From: Karalla daura
Lineage: Eukaryota; Chordata; Actinopteri; Chaetodontiformes; Leiognathidae
DNA length: 64,000 bases
Assembly (NCBI GenBank): GCA_029224185.1
Contig: CM055192.1
Span: 19,928,739 to 19,992,738, forward strand
Direction of reading: 5' to 3'
The translations under genes were made by a program, and so were the position numbers. Positions 1-13,869 of this stretch are shown in pieces. Below the pieces are notes generated by a model that was given only the letters and a program-made list of their open reading frames with translations, did not search any database and was not told the origin of the DNA. How positions within the stretch are numbered: the first letter of the stretch is position 1; each line of letters starts with the position of its first letter.

Positions 1-1820
1 TCAGGGGTTTTTTGCATCTTGCTGTGTTTCTGCCATCAAAGCGCTGGAATGCTAAAGTTTTACTGGTCATTTTTTCACCTCCACCAGTGTTACAAAATGT
101 AAAATGTGCCAGCTTGAAATCATAAAACAGACATTTTACAACATAAGTATACCAAAACTTAATGTCCTTGAAAAGTTCAACATACTTTTCCCACTTTTCC
201 AGATGTGCAACTCAAATATATACTTCTATATGTTGACCTAATGATACTTTATTTTCCCCTTTCGCAGAGCTTTGTGACACAAGTCCCCAACTTATCAAAG
301 GTGCTTTGTCAGCAGAGGACGGCTGACACTAGGTCAGAGGGAAGTATGAAGGTAGCAACTGTACATAACGCATGTCTCAGAAGACATCACTCCCCCAACG
401 TTCCTACACGCCAATTAGATTAAAGCTGTATATTACTTGTGGACGGAACACAGGGAGGAAATCAATATCACGTCTCCAAGCAGGAACCCTGAAACAACAG
501 CCACTGTCAGTTTGAGACTTATGTCACGAGGGCCCAGTAAAGTGGGTTGCAGTGTCCGTATACACTGTGCTGTCTTGGCCAATGTGAGTTTGTGAAGAAG
601 CAATTACAGCTGGACTGTGGGGTCTATAATCATTTATGAGTCCCTTTCTTTCAAGTGGACAGTTGAGTTTATTGCAAGATTGCATTCAAGCGTTTGATAT
701 CTTTTTTTGAGCTACACCTGCCCATCAAAACTTTATCATAAATGAACAATTGAGCATTTTTGAGGGGAAAGGCTTTGTGGCATTTCTTTCGAGAGTTATA
801 TGACATGACCAACACCAAATCCACAAAATATGGAGTTACACTGGACACCTAGCCTGTTTACTCTCAGATAAATGGTGGAAATGAGGGCTTGGTTCAGTCC
901 AGTATAAACAAAAATAGGCCTGCTGCACCAGCATAGCTCAGTATGTGGTTAGTTCAAACTAGGGTGAAATCAACTGCTGAAAAAAAAGCATCTTCTGGAA
1001 ATAACTGCATGAAACTGTCTGACACACAACAACACAATTGCTATTTTTACTCTGAATGTTTTCATAATGATTAAACAAGTGATGTGTTAATTGGGGAGCA
1101 ATAAAGCAGAACTGGTGGTGGGCGTTGGTACCTCTGGGCAAAGCCAACCAAGCTGTTTCTCCTGTTTCCCCCATGTTTACCACTCTGATGCTAAGCTAAG
1201 CTAAACATATTTAGTAGAGATATGAGAGTGGTATTGATCGTCTCATTAAACTCACGAAGAAAGCACATTGACACATTTCCCAAAATATCAAACTGTTTCT
1301 TTTGTTTGGAGGAGAAAGCTGATACAACCAGGCAGATTTGATGTGGCATAAAAGGGAAACTGGAGGGCAATTGAGACCATTAAACTAGATAATAGGTTCA
1401 AATACAACATCATCATAATTTAAACAGCACTTTGTGTGGATGCGTTGCTATAGTCAGGGTAAACAATGTATATATTTGATTTATAAAGACCTGGTGTTAT
1501 GCAAGATTAATAGCAATAACTATATGCAATTACTCACCTTTCCTTTGCAGGCTTTAGAGCATGCGACACCTAATCAACTACAAGGTCAATGGAGAGCTCA
1601 GGTCAGGATGCGGTGCCAGTGTAATAGGTCTTTTATACACAAAGATTAATCAGAAAGGAGGATATGGTGACACTGCTTTATGAGTGTGTCTGCACTCGAG
1701 GAGTTGTGCCGAAACACATCTGTGGACCTTAAAGGTCGACCGCAGTTTAAGGAATCTTTCCCCATCTCCCCCTGCTTCCATGATTACTGAAATTTCCACG
1801 TAGCAGGACGATTAAAGGCG
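1..1820. other. Unique noncoding stretch with weak exon-like signal near its left end
   Basis: No recognisable gene, RNA or mobile element. Two pyrimidine-rich acceptors (AG ending at 202 and at 267) precede an open segment in one frame that runs to a moderate donor, AAG|GTAGCA, at 351. From the second acceptor this is 84 nt, 28 codons, phase 0 at both ends, but the peptide resembles nothing I know. A second acceptor-like site ends at 1550 and has no convincing partner. Such pairs arise by chance at this rate, so I treat the stretch as intergenic or intronic. Confidence 0.5.
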
Positions 1821-1875
1821 TTCTATCCTATTCTATTCTATTCTATCCTATGCTATTCTATTTTATTCTATGCTG
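1821..1875. repeat. Imperfect (TTCTA)n pentanucleotide microsatellite
   Basis: About eleven copies of TTCTA/TCCTA with substitutions (TGCTA, TTTTA). The interruptions suggest an old array that is no longer expanding. Confidence 0.9.
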
Positions 1876-4008
1876 TAAATTATCCTGATGAGCAGCACGA
1901 TGGTCTGAGTGGCTCTGTGCACCTTATCAAATCTATTATGCAAAAGAAACAAACAACTCAACAAACAACGAAACACAGCTATTGGAGCCAAGCTGCAGAA
2001 ATGGTGTTACATAATTAAATCTTGGGATAAAAAAAGAGTGCGCTCAACATCAGTCACAAAAGCTGAGCCGTGATGTAGCACAGGAGGGGGTAGAATTATA
2101 TTTAATCAGCTCTCAATGGGGAGAGGAAGTAAAAAGACATGAGCACAATCAGTCATCTAAGCGCAGACAACACTTTGTCATAGCTGAGTTACGTGAGCCC
2201 CGCACGACACAGAGAAGGTAAACAGCTTCTTTAAAGGATGACGCTGCGGATGGATTTGACAAAGTATAGAAGCCCTCTTACGTGATGGATTTCACTTTGT
2301 CTGTCTAATGTATAATGAATAAGGCAGACAATTAGTATGCTAAGGACAAGAATAGGAAATGACTGGGTCAGTGAGCAGACAAGGGGTTTGATAAGAGGAG
2401 GATGTTATGGAGACAGAGGCGGTAAACGGCAGACTGACTGATGCTGATGGAATTCCGCCATGAAAGGTTTTTAGAGTGAGAAGACAGGATGTGGAAAGTG
2501 TCTCCGACTGGTGACATGAAGTGGTTAAATGATCAATAAATATTGTTAAACTGGAGGGAATCAGATATTTCCTTTCTGTATTTTCCGAGTTTCATTCGAG
2601 CCTCGTGGCACTGCTTACTTAAAAGTGAAAAATCTCAATTGCAAGAGTGAAGAGGCGTGTTAGCATTCAATTGGGTGAAATAAACTCCCCTGCTTCCATG
2701 ACTGAATCCTCTTTGATTGGATTTTGCCTAAAGAACAAAAATGCATTTAAAGCTTGTACCATAGCTTGGTGTACGGTCTGCTACTGCTGCAGCTTGGTGA
2801 CAGATCGAGGGTTATGCGTGTGACAAACAAAGGACAACAGCGAAAGGAGAGGGAGGGAGAGGTGGTGCCGGCTTGTTCTTTGGGATCTCAGGGCAGCTTT
2901 GCAGGATCTGCCTTGGATAAACGAATGAGCCCATTTACAGGCTAATTCGGCGGTGATGTGCCACGAAACACTTTGACAGGTCATCTCTGCAGGTAGCAAC
3001 AACAATCAACCTCTTCCAGCAGAGCTTTTGTGCAGAATTGCAGCATATACATTCTGTGCTTAGGCTTATTTATAACCTGTTATAATAGATTAGAACACTA
3101 GATTTCACCTCTGCCGCAGGAAATGTCAGTATATGCCGTATGTGAATCCGGCGGCTTGAGTTTCCTTATGGGAAAAGTGGAGTTCTCATCTCCCACTTCA
3201 AAAGCTGTCATGTCTTAAATGCACAGCCCTCCATCATCTGTCTGGGAGTTTTGGTTGACACTGATGGCAGAGTCATCGCATCACAGCAGCTTGAGGAAAA
3301 CCTTCACGTGCCTGCAGCTGTTGTGAAGGTTTTTCGCTCTGTCTGGGTCAGGCACAAACTTGGATACAGCCTTCAGACATCAGACTCTTTTTCAGCATCA
3401 CATGCTGTAAAATCAGCTACTTTCTATGCAATGAATCAACAGCGCACAAGGACACTGGTCTGCCGGTGAAACAAAAAGCTAGTCAGCCATCCCACATGAC
3501 AATAAAATAGATCAAAGCTGCTGCAGAGAAGAATGGCGCTCATAAAATGGTTGGTGTAATGAAACTTTAAGGATTGGGGCCTATCAGCGTACCCTGACCT
3601 GATTATCAAGAATGCAGTGCATCTGGTGGGTAGATCTCAACGCTCTAAACTCCAGTGTTGTTGAAAATTTATATGCAGAGGAACATTGAGAGTATTCCCA
3701 GCAGCATGTCTAGAGTCTGAATTTTATTTCAGATCCACCAGAACTATAATGTGCTTCAATGGGATTGCAACTGATTTGCGGCCATGAAATATTTTAGTTT
3801 GGTGCTCTCAAACAGTCAGGGCTGTGCTAAAACAAATGTTCGCAATTCTCTTGCCAGATGCAAACCAGGGGCGCTGCATTTGTAAGGTGACTTTTAACAT
3901 TACAGGACATGTTAAGGACAAGTTTGAAGTCTCCTAGACCACTTTTTGTACAGTATATGCACAGGATGAACTGACCAAACTGGTCTTTAAAAGCAGACAT
4001 GGAAGATT
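1876..4008. other. Unique noncoding stretch, nothing recognised
   Basis: Balanced-composition DNA with short open frames only, none with codon-like structure or paired splice sites. No simple repeats above about 12 nt and no recognisable transposon termini. Confidence 0.6.
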
Positions 4009-4066
4009 TTCATTTTTATTGTCATACAAATATGGGGATCTGGAGCGAGATTGAAAAAAAAAAAAA
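4009..4066 (+). repeat. A-run with possible retroelement-like 3' end
   Basis: The segment contains TTTTATTGTCAT followed about 30 bases later by a run of 13 A. 'TTTATTGTCATT...' next to an A-rich tail recalls a common teleost repeat end, but the match is short and I could not extend it. It may be just a chance motif beside an A-run. Confidence 0.25.
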
Positions 4067-7000
4067 CGCAGGAAAATGGGGGTAAAAAATGCTGACATTC
4101 TCACTTACTTTGATATTCTTGGAATAAATGTAGTGGCTCTACCCATCCAACACTCTGCATACCCCTCCAGGATAATAATAAATATGCAACATCCAAGTAA
4201 ACTTTCAATTAAAAGCTTGAAAGTGATATTAACTAATATTTTTTTTAAATCATCCATCCTCCTCATGTTGCATATAGGAGTATAGGAGACAGACATACCT
4301 CCTTCTGAGCCCTCACATCTCAGAGACGTCTACATTCAGTCCAGGTTCACACAGCACGTTCTTCAGTCTCCTGGGTGAAAATCCTCTTTTTCATCCACTC
4401 TTTACTCTCACATTCTACATCGTTGCATGCGCTGGGAGTGTGTGTCGACAGAGGTTTATCAAACTGTCCTGCACTCTAAACTTATACAGCATGTCTCAAA
4501 AACACATGGCAAGAGGTTGAGACAGAGAGTCCATATGTGGCGAGTTGGGAGGGATTCTGGGTTCCTTTTTGAGCCTACAAACCACACATGCTGTAATATT
4601 TATGCGTCCAACATGTCTCTATTTGAAGAATTTATTCTATGTAGTGAGTGGAGCTGGAGGCATAGAGGTTTTGTTGGCAGCGCTGTGTTAAGTTGCTTGA
4701 AACACTGTCAGTCATGCAGCAGGCCTTTAAAGTCCCATTGTCCAAGTAAAGGCTGTTCTGTTCAACCTTTTACTTTATGAGTGTATTTGGAATCTGTTGC
4801 AGCTTTTAATTTGAACAAAATTATTCCTCTTTATTCGGGTTCAGATTTCCACTGATGTCTCAATCTGTAATGTCAGTGATCCTCAAGCCAAATCCCACTG
4901 CCAGACGCACTTTATTTATGTGTTCATCGTTTGAACCTCTGGAAGTGCAGCGGTCATATTCTGGAAGAAATTGTACTGAAATATCCATGAGCTGGATAGC
5001 CATGGTTGAACCTGCATGCCTTTAAGGATCAGCCAGGATGGAACATCAATAATATATTATCAGTCATCAACGTTGCATATTAGATGAATGATCGGAGACA
5101 GGCTACACTACTGAGGTGATTACCATCTGGAGCCCTTGCCTTGCTCTTTTGCTAGACCTTGAACGAAATTATGAATTTTCTTGGCAGGGCACAATACTGA
5201 CGGGAAGGTTTAGGAGTTTTAACAGTCATCTGTTATCCATCAACAAGCTGAAATCCTTAAAAGGTTTTACTTCAGTGATTTGGAGTCAGAGAGATCGGAA
5301 GTGGTCTCCTGTAAGGGTTTGTTAACAAGAAGTGGTGCAGTCAATAAGATAGGAATCATTCGTTTGAGCAGCATATGGCATTACATATTGATGCGATCTC
5401 AAAGGATTGAGATTGAGAACGCTTAGAGAACGCTTTTAGTTTATGTCGCTGCAGTGCAAACAAGATTACAGCTTTTTCTCTCCTTTCGAGATTTAGTGAA
5501 AAGTGAAAATAATTTCAAGTAGAATAGAAATTCCATTTTGAAAAAGAGACTTTCCTTGTTTCTTTACTAGTCAGATCATATGGGTTTTCAGGGAAAAAAA
5601 AGACAGTGGTAGAAAATATCTGATGAAATTCAAATATTAAGTGTTTTCTGAATCTACTTGAACTGTAGTCGGTCTCACAACTGAATATTGGCATATCTGC
5701 TGTTCTCAGTGCTTAATACTAGATGAATTCTTACAGATTATCTGATTTGATCAGATACCTTGATTTCCATTTGAAGATTGAAATTGTATTGTGTTCATTC
5801 CCTACAATGCTTAACCCTTTTTCTCGTACAAGATTAAAATGTTTGACTAGTCTCTTGACAGCCTGACAGAGAAAATTTCTGAATAAATGTGGAGGTGAAA
5901 TGTTGCCGTAAACAAGAGTTTGATCAGTGATCAATAGGAAACATTAAAGATGCTGGAGCTTAAGGTATTAGATTTTGTGTTGAGGATGCAGGATGTGAAC
6001 GTCTATTCATGAGGGCGGTCGGTGACATTAAGAATCAGATGAACGTGGGAGTTCCTGCAAAGCTTTGAATTCAGACATAAAAGAGAAAACTTGATGTAAG
6101 AAATACTGAAGGAGAGGAAGTTGTTTGATCTGTTGATTTATTCACCCTGTGTCACAGATTATTTGCGGAAATTAAGGTGCATTCTCATCAAGTGCATCAC
6201 AGTTTTGTTCTTGAAATATACTCACAGTTATATAAGTGGCTCCCTTTGTGAAACACGTGAGCAGGGTGGATAAACACCTACCCCTCGACCCACTGATGCT
6301 GCAGGAATCACACATTTCCAGGTCCAAGTAAAATCCCTCTTTTATACAGACCCACGGATGTTTTGGAGATAATCAGCCTTTGCACTTGAAAAAGTTTCTC
6401 TGTATGTGGGTGTTTTCCTACACAAGTGACTGCAGTTAAACTTGCAATAGACTGCACCCAGGGGACAGTATTAAGTGCCATGGCTGGTGGCAGCCACTAA
6501 CACCTTAAATGTGTGCTGTTTTATAACGGCGAAGCAGACAACAATGGCTCCTCTAAACTGAGCCCCGTGTTTGAATGTTTATGACAAAGGGAGATTGAGG
6601 AGGGTACGAGGGGCTCGTCGCGTGGGGCCCTGTGAAACCTCTTTGGCAAATGGTTTTATGGATGAATGCTTATCCATATTCCAGGGAGGTAAGTGATGCG
6701 ATTTCACTGTTGATTACCTCTGCTGATCGGTGTGATTGGTTTAGTGTTAGATAAATATAGGGGACCTCTGAATGGAATGATAAATACATATGGACCCTGC
6801 ACAGCATCATGGCAAACAACGTGTGGATTACCATGGTGAGAATCACCGGGATGTGCAAAGAGGCTGATTTTAATAATCCTGATGAGCTCTGAAACAACTT
6901 TCGCAGCGGCGTCCCACAAGGTCACTACGCGACATCAACTGAATCTGGGCTCACATCAGGTCGGTGTTGAATTCGACCTCAGCCAGGTTATACCGAGCGT

Positions 7001-9960
7001 ATAATTTTGCAGGATTAACATGATACCAATCTCCTGCCTTTAATCTCCTTGTAACTCTACCTCAAAATCGATTCACGTTCCTAAATGGACGATTTTTTAA
7101 AAATGTGCAGCATACCAGATCTATTACCTCGGTGAGGCATTTCATCTGAACAAGTCAGAGTCAAAGTGACAGTTTGGGCAGCACTGCACGTCTGGGCCAG
7201 CTCTGAAAGTCTCCTTTGCTTCTTAGGGTTTCAGGGGCACTGGCAGGGCTACGGCAGTCCAGCTGTCTCGGCCGTGATACATAAAGAATCAGATTGCACA
7301 TGAGCACCAATCCAAACAACTTGTCATGGAAAGATATTTACTCCTCGGTTCAGACATTATTCACACACAACTATGCCCTTGGTGGATAAGGAGCCGTCTC
7401 AGGCTGAAAGAAGAGTAGTCCTGTTCACCTCATCTGTCCTGGAACGAAGCTGAGACAGACAATGGTTGAGGATATGGACAGAGGGTTGAGGCAACAAAGT
7501 GATAAAAGTGAGTGATATCTAAAAAAAAAAGCCTTGTTTCCTGTACATCTTGGTTTGTTTTTTTCTGTAAAGATTACATAACATTGAGGAAAATTTTGAC
7601 AATAAGAAAATTCGGGGAAAGGCTTAAAAAAGAAAACAAACAAGTTAACAAATCTACTGCACTTTATTTTGTGCTGCAGTGTATTATCATCTTTCAGCTC
7701 AGTGTTTTGGTTGATTTGCACCAAAATCTTGTTTCCAACTGCAGGAAAAACTTTAAAAGCAGGGAAATAAGAGTAATAAAAATAACATAGAAAATAAACT
7801 CCAATCTTGTGAGCACAGTGAAGCGTTTAGCTGCAATAAAGCAACTTCCCTTCCAAGAGGACTAAACCAAATCTGCAGAAGAGTAAATACTTGTAAAAAA
7901 TAATAAAATAAAATAAAAAAAATAATAATTAATTACATAGTTTGAAAAAAATGTCCCTAGCTTTCTCAGATTTCAATTAATGTTTAACTTGGCTAGCTTA
8001 ATGTTTTTATTATCAATGGGAAGGACGGTCCAAACCACAAATATAAGACCAACGTTGCATGAAATTAGAATTTCCTTTTCAGTTTGAAAGCTTTCTAACA
8101 TATAATATAAATGCAGCCGGCTATAAAGACTTTGAGTAGCTTAAGCCCCATTGATAATGCAGGAGAGACCATCATTTATGCTAAAACCCCTTTCAACGCG
8201 CAGCCAACCGCAGAGCAGTGGTCAGTTTGCTTTCAGTCTCTGGTGATAGCTCAGGGGTGCTGAACGAGGACTGGGACTGTGTGTCTGTCACTCTGTGTGC
8301 ATGCCTGTACTCTACGCCGCCACAGAGAGGGGCTTGGGGGGCGCTATAGCTACACTTAGGATTGCCTGCTTCAAATTTCCATTTGATTCCTTTTTTGAAT
8401 TTTAATCAAATGTCTCTACTTTTAATCATTTATTGCTCAAAAATAGAATTATGAGTTATTAAAACACAGGTTTGTGCAGAAGTACAACCATTTCTGTGGC
8501 AGAAACGTGAGCTTTCATATATAGAAGTGAGTTTATACAGGCATGTCCTCTTGAGGAGAGTACCATGTCTTGTGTTTAACCCTCTGATTGACACTAACAG
8601 TTACAGAGCAGGTACAGTAGAAGCCAAATTGAGAATCGAGCGAATCGAAGAAACTCTACATTTCAGAGTGTCCTCCCTGAAAAGTTAAGCAACCCCCAAG
8701 CAGCAGCAAAAGCGAATTCTCGAGCGCTGCCACTGCTCCACGCCTGTGTGTCTGACAGCAGCTCAGTGGTAAGACGGATGTTTCCTCCCAGTTGACTGTC
8801 CATCCTGCTGGGCTAAATCATCTCTGTCACTCAACAACAATCCTCTATGCAGAGCCTCATTAGTCTAACCACACAAGGGCTCTCTCTCGCATGCAGCCAG
8901 GCATCTCTGCTATATCTGCAGTGAACAACTCCCAGCAGATGTTTCTGGTTTTGGGCCCACAAAGACAAATATCCACACTCCCACATTAAGGCACTTAAGC
9001 ATGCAGCTGCAGACATATAGTGCTACTACTGAAGTAGCACCGCAAATGTGCAAAAGGCTAAATGTGCCATGGGGACACAAGCAAAAGCATTACATGAATG
9101 CAGATGTTGGGTCACTGAGGTGAAGCCACATAGCCAGCTTTGCTCTGTACTTCTGCAAGCGAACCACTGTAAAAAGCTCTAAAAAGCAAAGAACGATCCA
9201 GGACGGCCTCACATAATGTGCATGTAATGGGGCCCATTAAATGGGGGTAATAAACACCGCCTGGAATATGGAAAGGGAATTTAGAGGTTTGGAGGGCCTT
9301 ATTGTTTGTGGAATTTAAAGGAAGAGGCAACATTTACGAGGCATGCCCGCCTGGCTTCAGAGATAATGTTATCCTGCTTTGCGTCAAACACAAGCAGTGT
9401 ACACTCAAAGCACAGAGCCCCAAATCTCTGCGCCGTGTCCACATCACCTCCAACAGTCGGCGAAGCTCCCTTAGTTCTCCAGGTGAATACTGAAGAGCGT
9501 GTGGGTGGAACAGCTTTGGAATTCGCCCAGAAAGTTTTGTGAATGTGCCTCTCACTTGAGTGAACTTGGGTTGCCGAGTTTTAAAGTTGTTGTTTACCGT
9601 CGTCTGGACACTTGTTGATGCCAAAGACATCTGCTATATGTCTGGAAACGAGCCACAGTATAGTTCGGTCGTGACGCCGAAAATAATGTAGCTGAAGGAG
9701 CCAAGACAGACCTTCTGCCATGAGAGCCATCTTGGGGGTACGAGAAGGGAAAAGAAGGGAAGGGAACGTAACAGAAACAGCATGTCATTATGCTTCTTCC
9801 TCCCGAAACCCGCTACAAGCTGTAAGTGCAGATTGGAGTGGGAGTGAAATCTAAGCAAAAATCAACGTGGCGGTAGGGTATTCTAATAGTCATTCAAGGG
9901 CCGAATTAACATATGTGCTGACTGTGAGGATCGAATCTAAGCATCTGTGGGCGTTTATGT
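4067..9960. other. Unique noncoding stretch with small local repeats
   Basis: No gene recognised. Visible small structures are a tandem GAGAACGCTT duplication (5415-5424 and 5426-5435) and an A/T-only tract around 7895-7936. Longer open frames here (for example 4427-4780 plus) lack splice context and read as low-information peptides. A RE1 left half-site lies on the minus strand near 8256-8264 without a right half. Confidence 0.6.
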
Positions 9961-9986
9961 CAAACTAATTTGGAATCATTAGTTTG
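9961..9986. other. Short perfect inverted repeat (9-bp arms, 8-nt loop)
   Basis: CAAACTAAT at 9961-9969 is matched exactly by ATTAGTTTG at 9978-9986. Both arms contain a TAAT core, so the structure could be a paired homeodomain site or simply a chance hairpin. It is too short for a microRNA precursor. Confidence 0.5.
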
Positions 9987-10154
9987 GATTTGGGTATGTG
10001 TGCCTGGCTGTCTGTGTGTATTTTTCTACATCTGCCCTCAGCCATGCAGCAAGCTTTGGGAAACTCCCATTTCACCAGCTCTGCTATTCCCCGCAGCACT
10101 CGCTCCACGCAGCAGACAATGTGAGGAAGAGACGTGACTCATCCTGGGATGGAG

Positions 10155-10222
10155 CCTCTCCTCCCACTTTCCCTCCTTCCTTCCTTCCCCTCTCCCTCTC
10201 TATCTCTCCTGCCTCTCCGTCT
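10155..10222. repeat. Polypyrimidine tract with CCTT repeats
   Basis: Nearly uninterrupted C/T on the plus strand with three CCTT-type units near 10171-10186. It behaves as a low-complexity tract. No AG acceptor with a good downstream open frame follows closely. Confidence 0.7.
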
Positions 10223-11465
10223 GCACACCGGTTATCTGTTTGTGCGCCTGGTTTTCGAGCCTTTACTGGATGACTTGAGAGTCACAGTGGCACCACTGCC
10301 CCCAGGCCAAAACAAGGCTTGATGAGCAAAGACACGCTTTTCTCCCTCTTTCCCTTCCCAGATGGCTTCCACCTCCCAGTGTGTGGTCATATTTCTGTCT
10401 ACCTATCACTGGAGATGTTTATGAAAAGGACTGTTCATAGACTCAGACCATGAAAAGAGAACTAAACCTTCATTAAAGGCACCAGGATCTCTGAGATTGT
10501 CATATATCAATGCAGATGTTTCATTTTAAAATCTGCAAATTACCACATCGCCATGCTTACTTCAGTGCCTTGCTCCACCTTCCTCCTACTACGCTTCCTG
10601 AGCTTCAGTAGCATTACAGATGTAATGCATAGTGCATCTGGCCAGTGATCATTTTCTTTGGACTCAAATCAGATCGAAGAGAAAATAATAGTAAGCACTG
10701 TCTTATTTCACTCTTCTGTCTGAAAAGAATGGACTTGAGTGTTGATACAAATCTCACAATAGAAGTGAAGTGAAATCTATATAGATCAGTTTGACCATGC
10801 ATAGAATTAAACAACTGATTATTTTTTAGGATTATCATTAATAACATTTTTACTTGTGTTAATCTTAAAGTAATTCTATTGAAAAGTCTAAAATGAAAAT
10901 AAAAGAGCAAACGGTATAATTGTGCCATGGACCAAATAGCAGATATTTAATTCAAACTATTCAGTAAACAAACTTTCACCTCTAATGAAGGTTCATAAGA
11001 AGTTTCCAGAGTTGGTGTTACAAGCATAACAGGGCCTGCTGTCACTGGGTTCCTGGGTGGAAGAATGCAGCTATTTTTCACTATTTTCTGGAGGGAGATG
11101 GGAGTAGATACAAGCAAAAAAAAAAACAAAAACAAATCATAAGAATTGAAAATGAGCTTCAATATCTCAGACAAGGAGAGAGAAGAGCCTCAGTCATCCA
11201 GCCTGGAGAGTCTCTGGCAGCGAAGCCCCATTCCCACAGGATTATTCCATACTTGCCTCCTGTGATTTCTTATATTTCTGGAATAATCAAATCTGCAAAT
11301 CTGTCATATCTTCAGAAATCTAAGTGTACATTACTGACTATATTTTGTGACATATGAAGAGAAAATTAATATGATGAAAAGTGGCACCTCTGCTCTTTAG
11401 GTTTATGTCGCACTCACATCCCGCTTTTGTGAATTTTTTCCTTTTATTTCCCAGTTGAGAATTTT
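10223..11465. other. Unique noncoding stretch, nothing recognised
   Basis: Short open frames only. An A-rich patch lies near 11116-11136. No transposon, RNA gene or paired splice signals were recognised. Confidence 0.6.
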
Positions 11466-11773
11466 AGGTGGTGACAATGACAATTATAATTAAAAGTTTT
11501 GATGGCATGTCTAAGAGGCCTCGTTGCACATGTCATTCAGAGTTACACAGACCCTTGACACCGTACTGGGGAATAATATCGGTGCAACAACACAAGTGGG
11601 AAGAGGCCTGTCAATGGGGCTCTAAATGTGCATATAATATGAGATGTGCTATACATCAAATACTTGTCTTTTGTCTGAGCCATAATTGAATATGTTATTT
11701 CACAAAGAACATCAGTGGTGCTTATAGTGTCACCCTGATTCAAGTGAACCTGGAGGAGCTCGAAAGGCGAGCC

Positions 11774-11798
11774 ATTACATGTCAATTGACTATGTAAT
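11774..11798. promoter_or_regulatory. Near-perfect 25-bp palindrome, ATTACAT-core-ATGTAAT
   Basis: ATTACAT (11774-11780), a 10-bp perfect palindrome GTCAATTGAC (11781-11790), one T, then ATGTAAT (11792-11798). Only the unpaired T breaks full symmetry. The arms and centre contain ATTA and CAATTG cores, as expected for a dimeric homeodomain, POU or bZIP target. It is too short to be transposon termini unless further symmetry exists outside, which I did not see. Confidence 0.5.
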
Positions 11799-11973
11799 GT
11801 CAGGCAAGGTAATTGGCCTTTAAGGACAGACGATGGGTGGTTTAATTGTTTAATGGTCAGTCAATGAGGCTTCGAACATGCTCGTATCTCACAGAGGCAA
11901 TTTAGTCTATTATGCCATGACACAAGTGGCGAGATTGTTATCACGCCAGAGCTGCTGGTCACATAAAGTATTC

Positions 11974-11999
11974 TGTGTGTGTGTGTGTGTGTGTGTGTG
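11974..11999. repeat. (TG)13 microsatellite
   Basis: Uninterrupted TG dinucleotides on the plus strand. Confidence 0.97.
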
Positions 12000-12240
12000 C
12001 TGTGAAGGGCCTCGTGCCGCATGGCACCCTTCACCACTAATTCTCTCCATTAAGAGCCTCCAGCACATTGCTGCTCTTTGTACACAAATCCCCTTTAATT
12101 ATGGGATTTATACACCAGCAGAGTGCGAACATGAATAAATAACCATAGAGCAGCAGAGGCAAACACAGCCGGTTAATGCTTCCATGGAGCATGAGATTCT
12201 GCAAGGTCACCATAGATAAGGTGCACAGTTTATGACATGC

Positions 12241-13869
12241 ATCTCAAGCAGGGCCAAAAAAAATTCCTTTTCCTCCACAGACTCAGTTAAGCATGTTGAG
12301 CTCCCTACAGCGAGAAAAGAGACACAACAGAAAAGCTGCTTTTGTGACAGGAAAATAAAACTGAATCATACATATACTGTACTCTAATCAGGGAAGGCTG
12401 ATAACTTTGATCAGCAATGAAAGAATAGCCAAATATATTCTGCTAATGACACCATTTACAGGTAATCAGGTAACAGACACTGGCTGCACTGAATTGTCTC
12501 TCCACATCACTCGCTGCCGTGTACACTGTGCCGCCAGAGAAGGCTATTTAAGATTCGGGCAGTGTGTTAGACAGAGAATAGCGAAAGCCTTTTTGTGTCC
12601 ATGAATACCCAGGCAATCAAGGCATCAATTATTCAAGCCACATGCAGAGAGAAACCATCGCATGCTGTCCATCGGTGCTCCGTCCCAAGACTCCTAATGT
12701 TGTTCAGACAGCAGCGGAACAATACAAATGCCACAGAGCTATTAGAGGCAAGGCGATGTAGCAAGAGTGCTGCAAAATCAGCGATAAGAAAGCCAAAACA
12801 TGTTAATGAGTTAATCAATTATGACTTGGTTTAATCACACTGTGTAAACAAGTAGACAAGGAATGGGTGAAGTGTTTGAGAAATTAATGAAATGTTAACC
12901 TCGCCTCAAAAAGTGAAATGGGAGTCACTTTGGAAACTGCAGTACATGAGGTGAAATAATGAAATCCCAATGTTGTAATTTTCTCTTCTCAAATCTAACA
13001 CAAGGTGCCAAGTATGAAGAGAACATCTCCAGTATGTGTTTCTTGAATATTACACGGTTTTGTGATGTCTAGCAACAAACTAGGAAGCATGTGTTGGGAG
13101 TTCTTGAAAGCCCCAAAAAAAAGCCCTCTCACATTCTTCAACATTAAGTGACAACGTGGTCGCAGATAGTACAACGGCTGTCACATTCTGTTCCTGTCTT
13201 GTGGAGGGGAGAGCAGCAAAAGACTGCAGTGCTAATGTGCAAAGTGAGGGAGGCTCTCACAGGGCAGTGAGTTTCTGCCCTATAAATGCAGGTCAGGACA
13301 GGAGAATCGATGCAGCGTCGATACACAGATGAATGTTGATATGTGTGTTTCCCATTAAGGTTATTTATACGAGTGCACGTCCAGTCCAGCATGTTAAAAC
13401 ATGGCCTCTGGGATCGTGTGAAAATACGGCGGTTTCTGGTGTTTTCTTTGGTAAGATTTCATTTGATGTGCATGGATGATTTGTCGTCTGACCAGGCTGG
13501 CAGAGATCCAAATCAGTGTGGACCCAATTATTCACAAACAATCCAAAATTTATTACAGAGGAGACTAGACTCAAACAATTAATGTTTAAACAGACACTAC
13601 GATTGATTCCCAACCAACTGAACTGCATGACTTTCCCTGCTACAACAGCTGTCGCACTGGGAATAATTACAGAGGTCAGATGAATCACAGTGTTAATCAG
13701 GCTTAATAATCTACATTATCTCTCTTTTCAGTCTGCATGCATCCATTTTGAACTTTCTTGAACCTTTCTTTGGTTTCAGTGTTTGCACTTAGGAGGTCAG
13801 AGGGATATATATTATCTCTCAACAGTGTAAGTAACACTTTTTGGTGTTCTTTCTGTCTCTATTAATCAG
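12241..13869. other. Unique noncoding stretch leading into a microexon-like site
   Basis: No gene recognised. Around 12590-12830 the sequence is again TAAT-rich and resembles the block at 11466-12240. From about 13705 several acceptor-like pyrimidine tracts follow one another (TCTCTCTTTTCAG near 13735, TTTGGTTTCAG near 13780), ending in the one before 13870. Confidence 0.5.

Larger units (their letters stand above)
11466..12240. promoter_or_regulatory. Possible conserved regulatory block (TAAT-rich)
   Basis: The segment is dense in homeodomain-type cores (AATTA, TAATTG, TTTAATTG) and includes the palindrome at 11774-11798. Its composition, even and motif-rich with a TG array inserted at 11974, resembles teleost conserved noncoding elements. 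This is a judgement of texture; conservation cannot be seen from one sequence. Confidence 0.25.
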
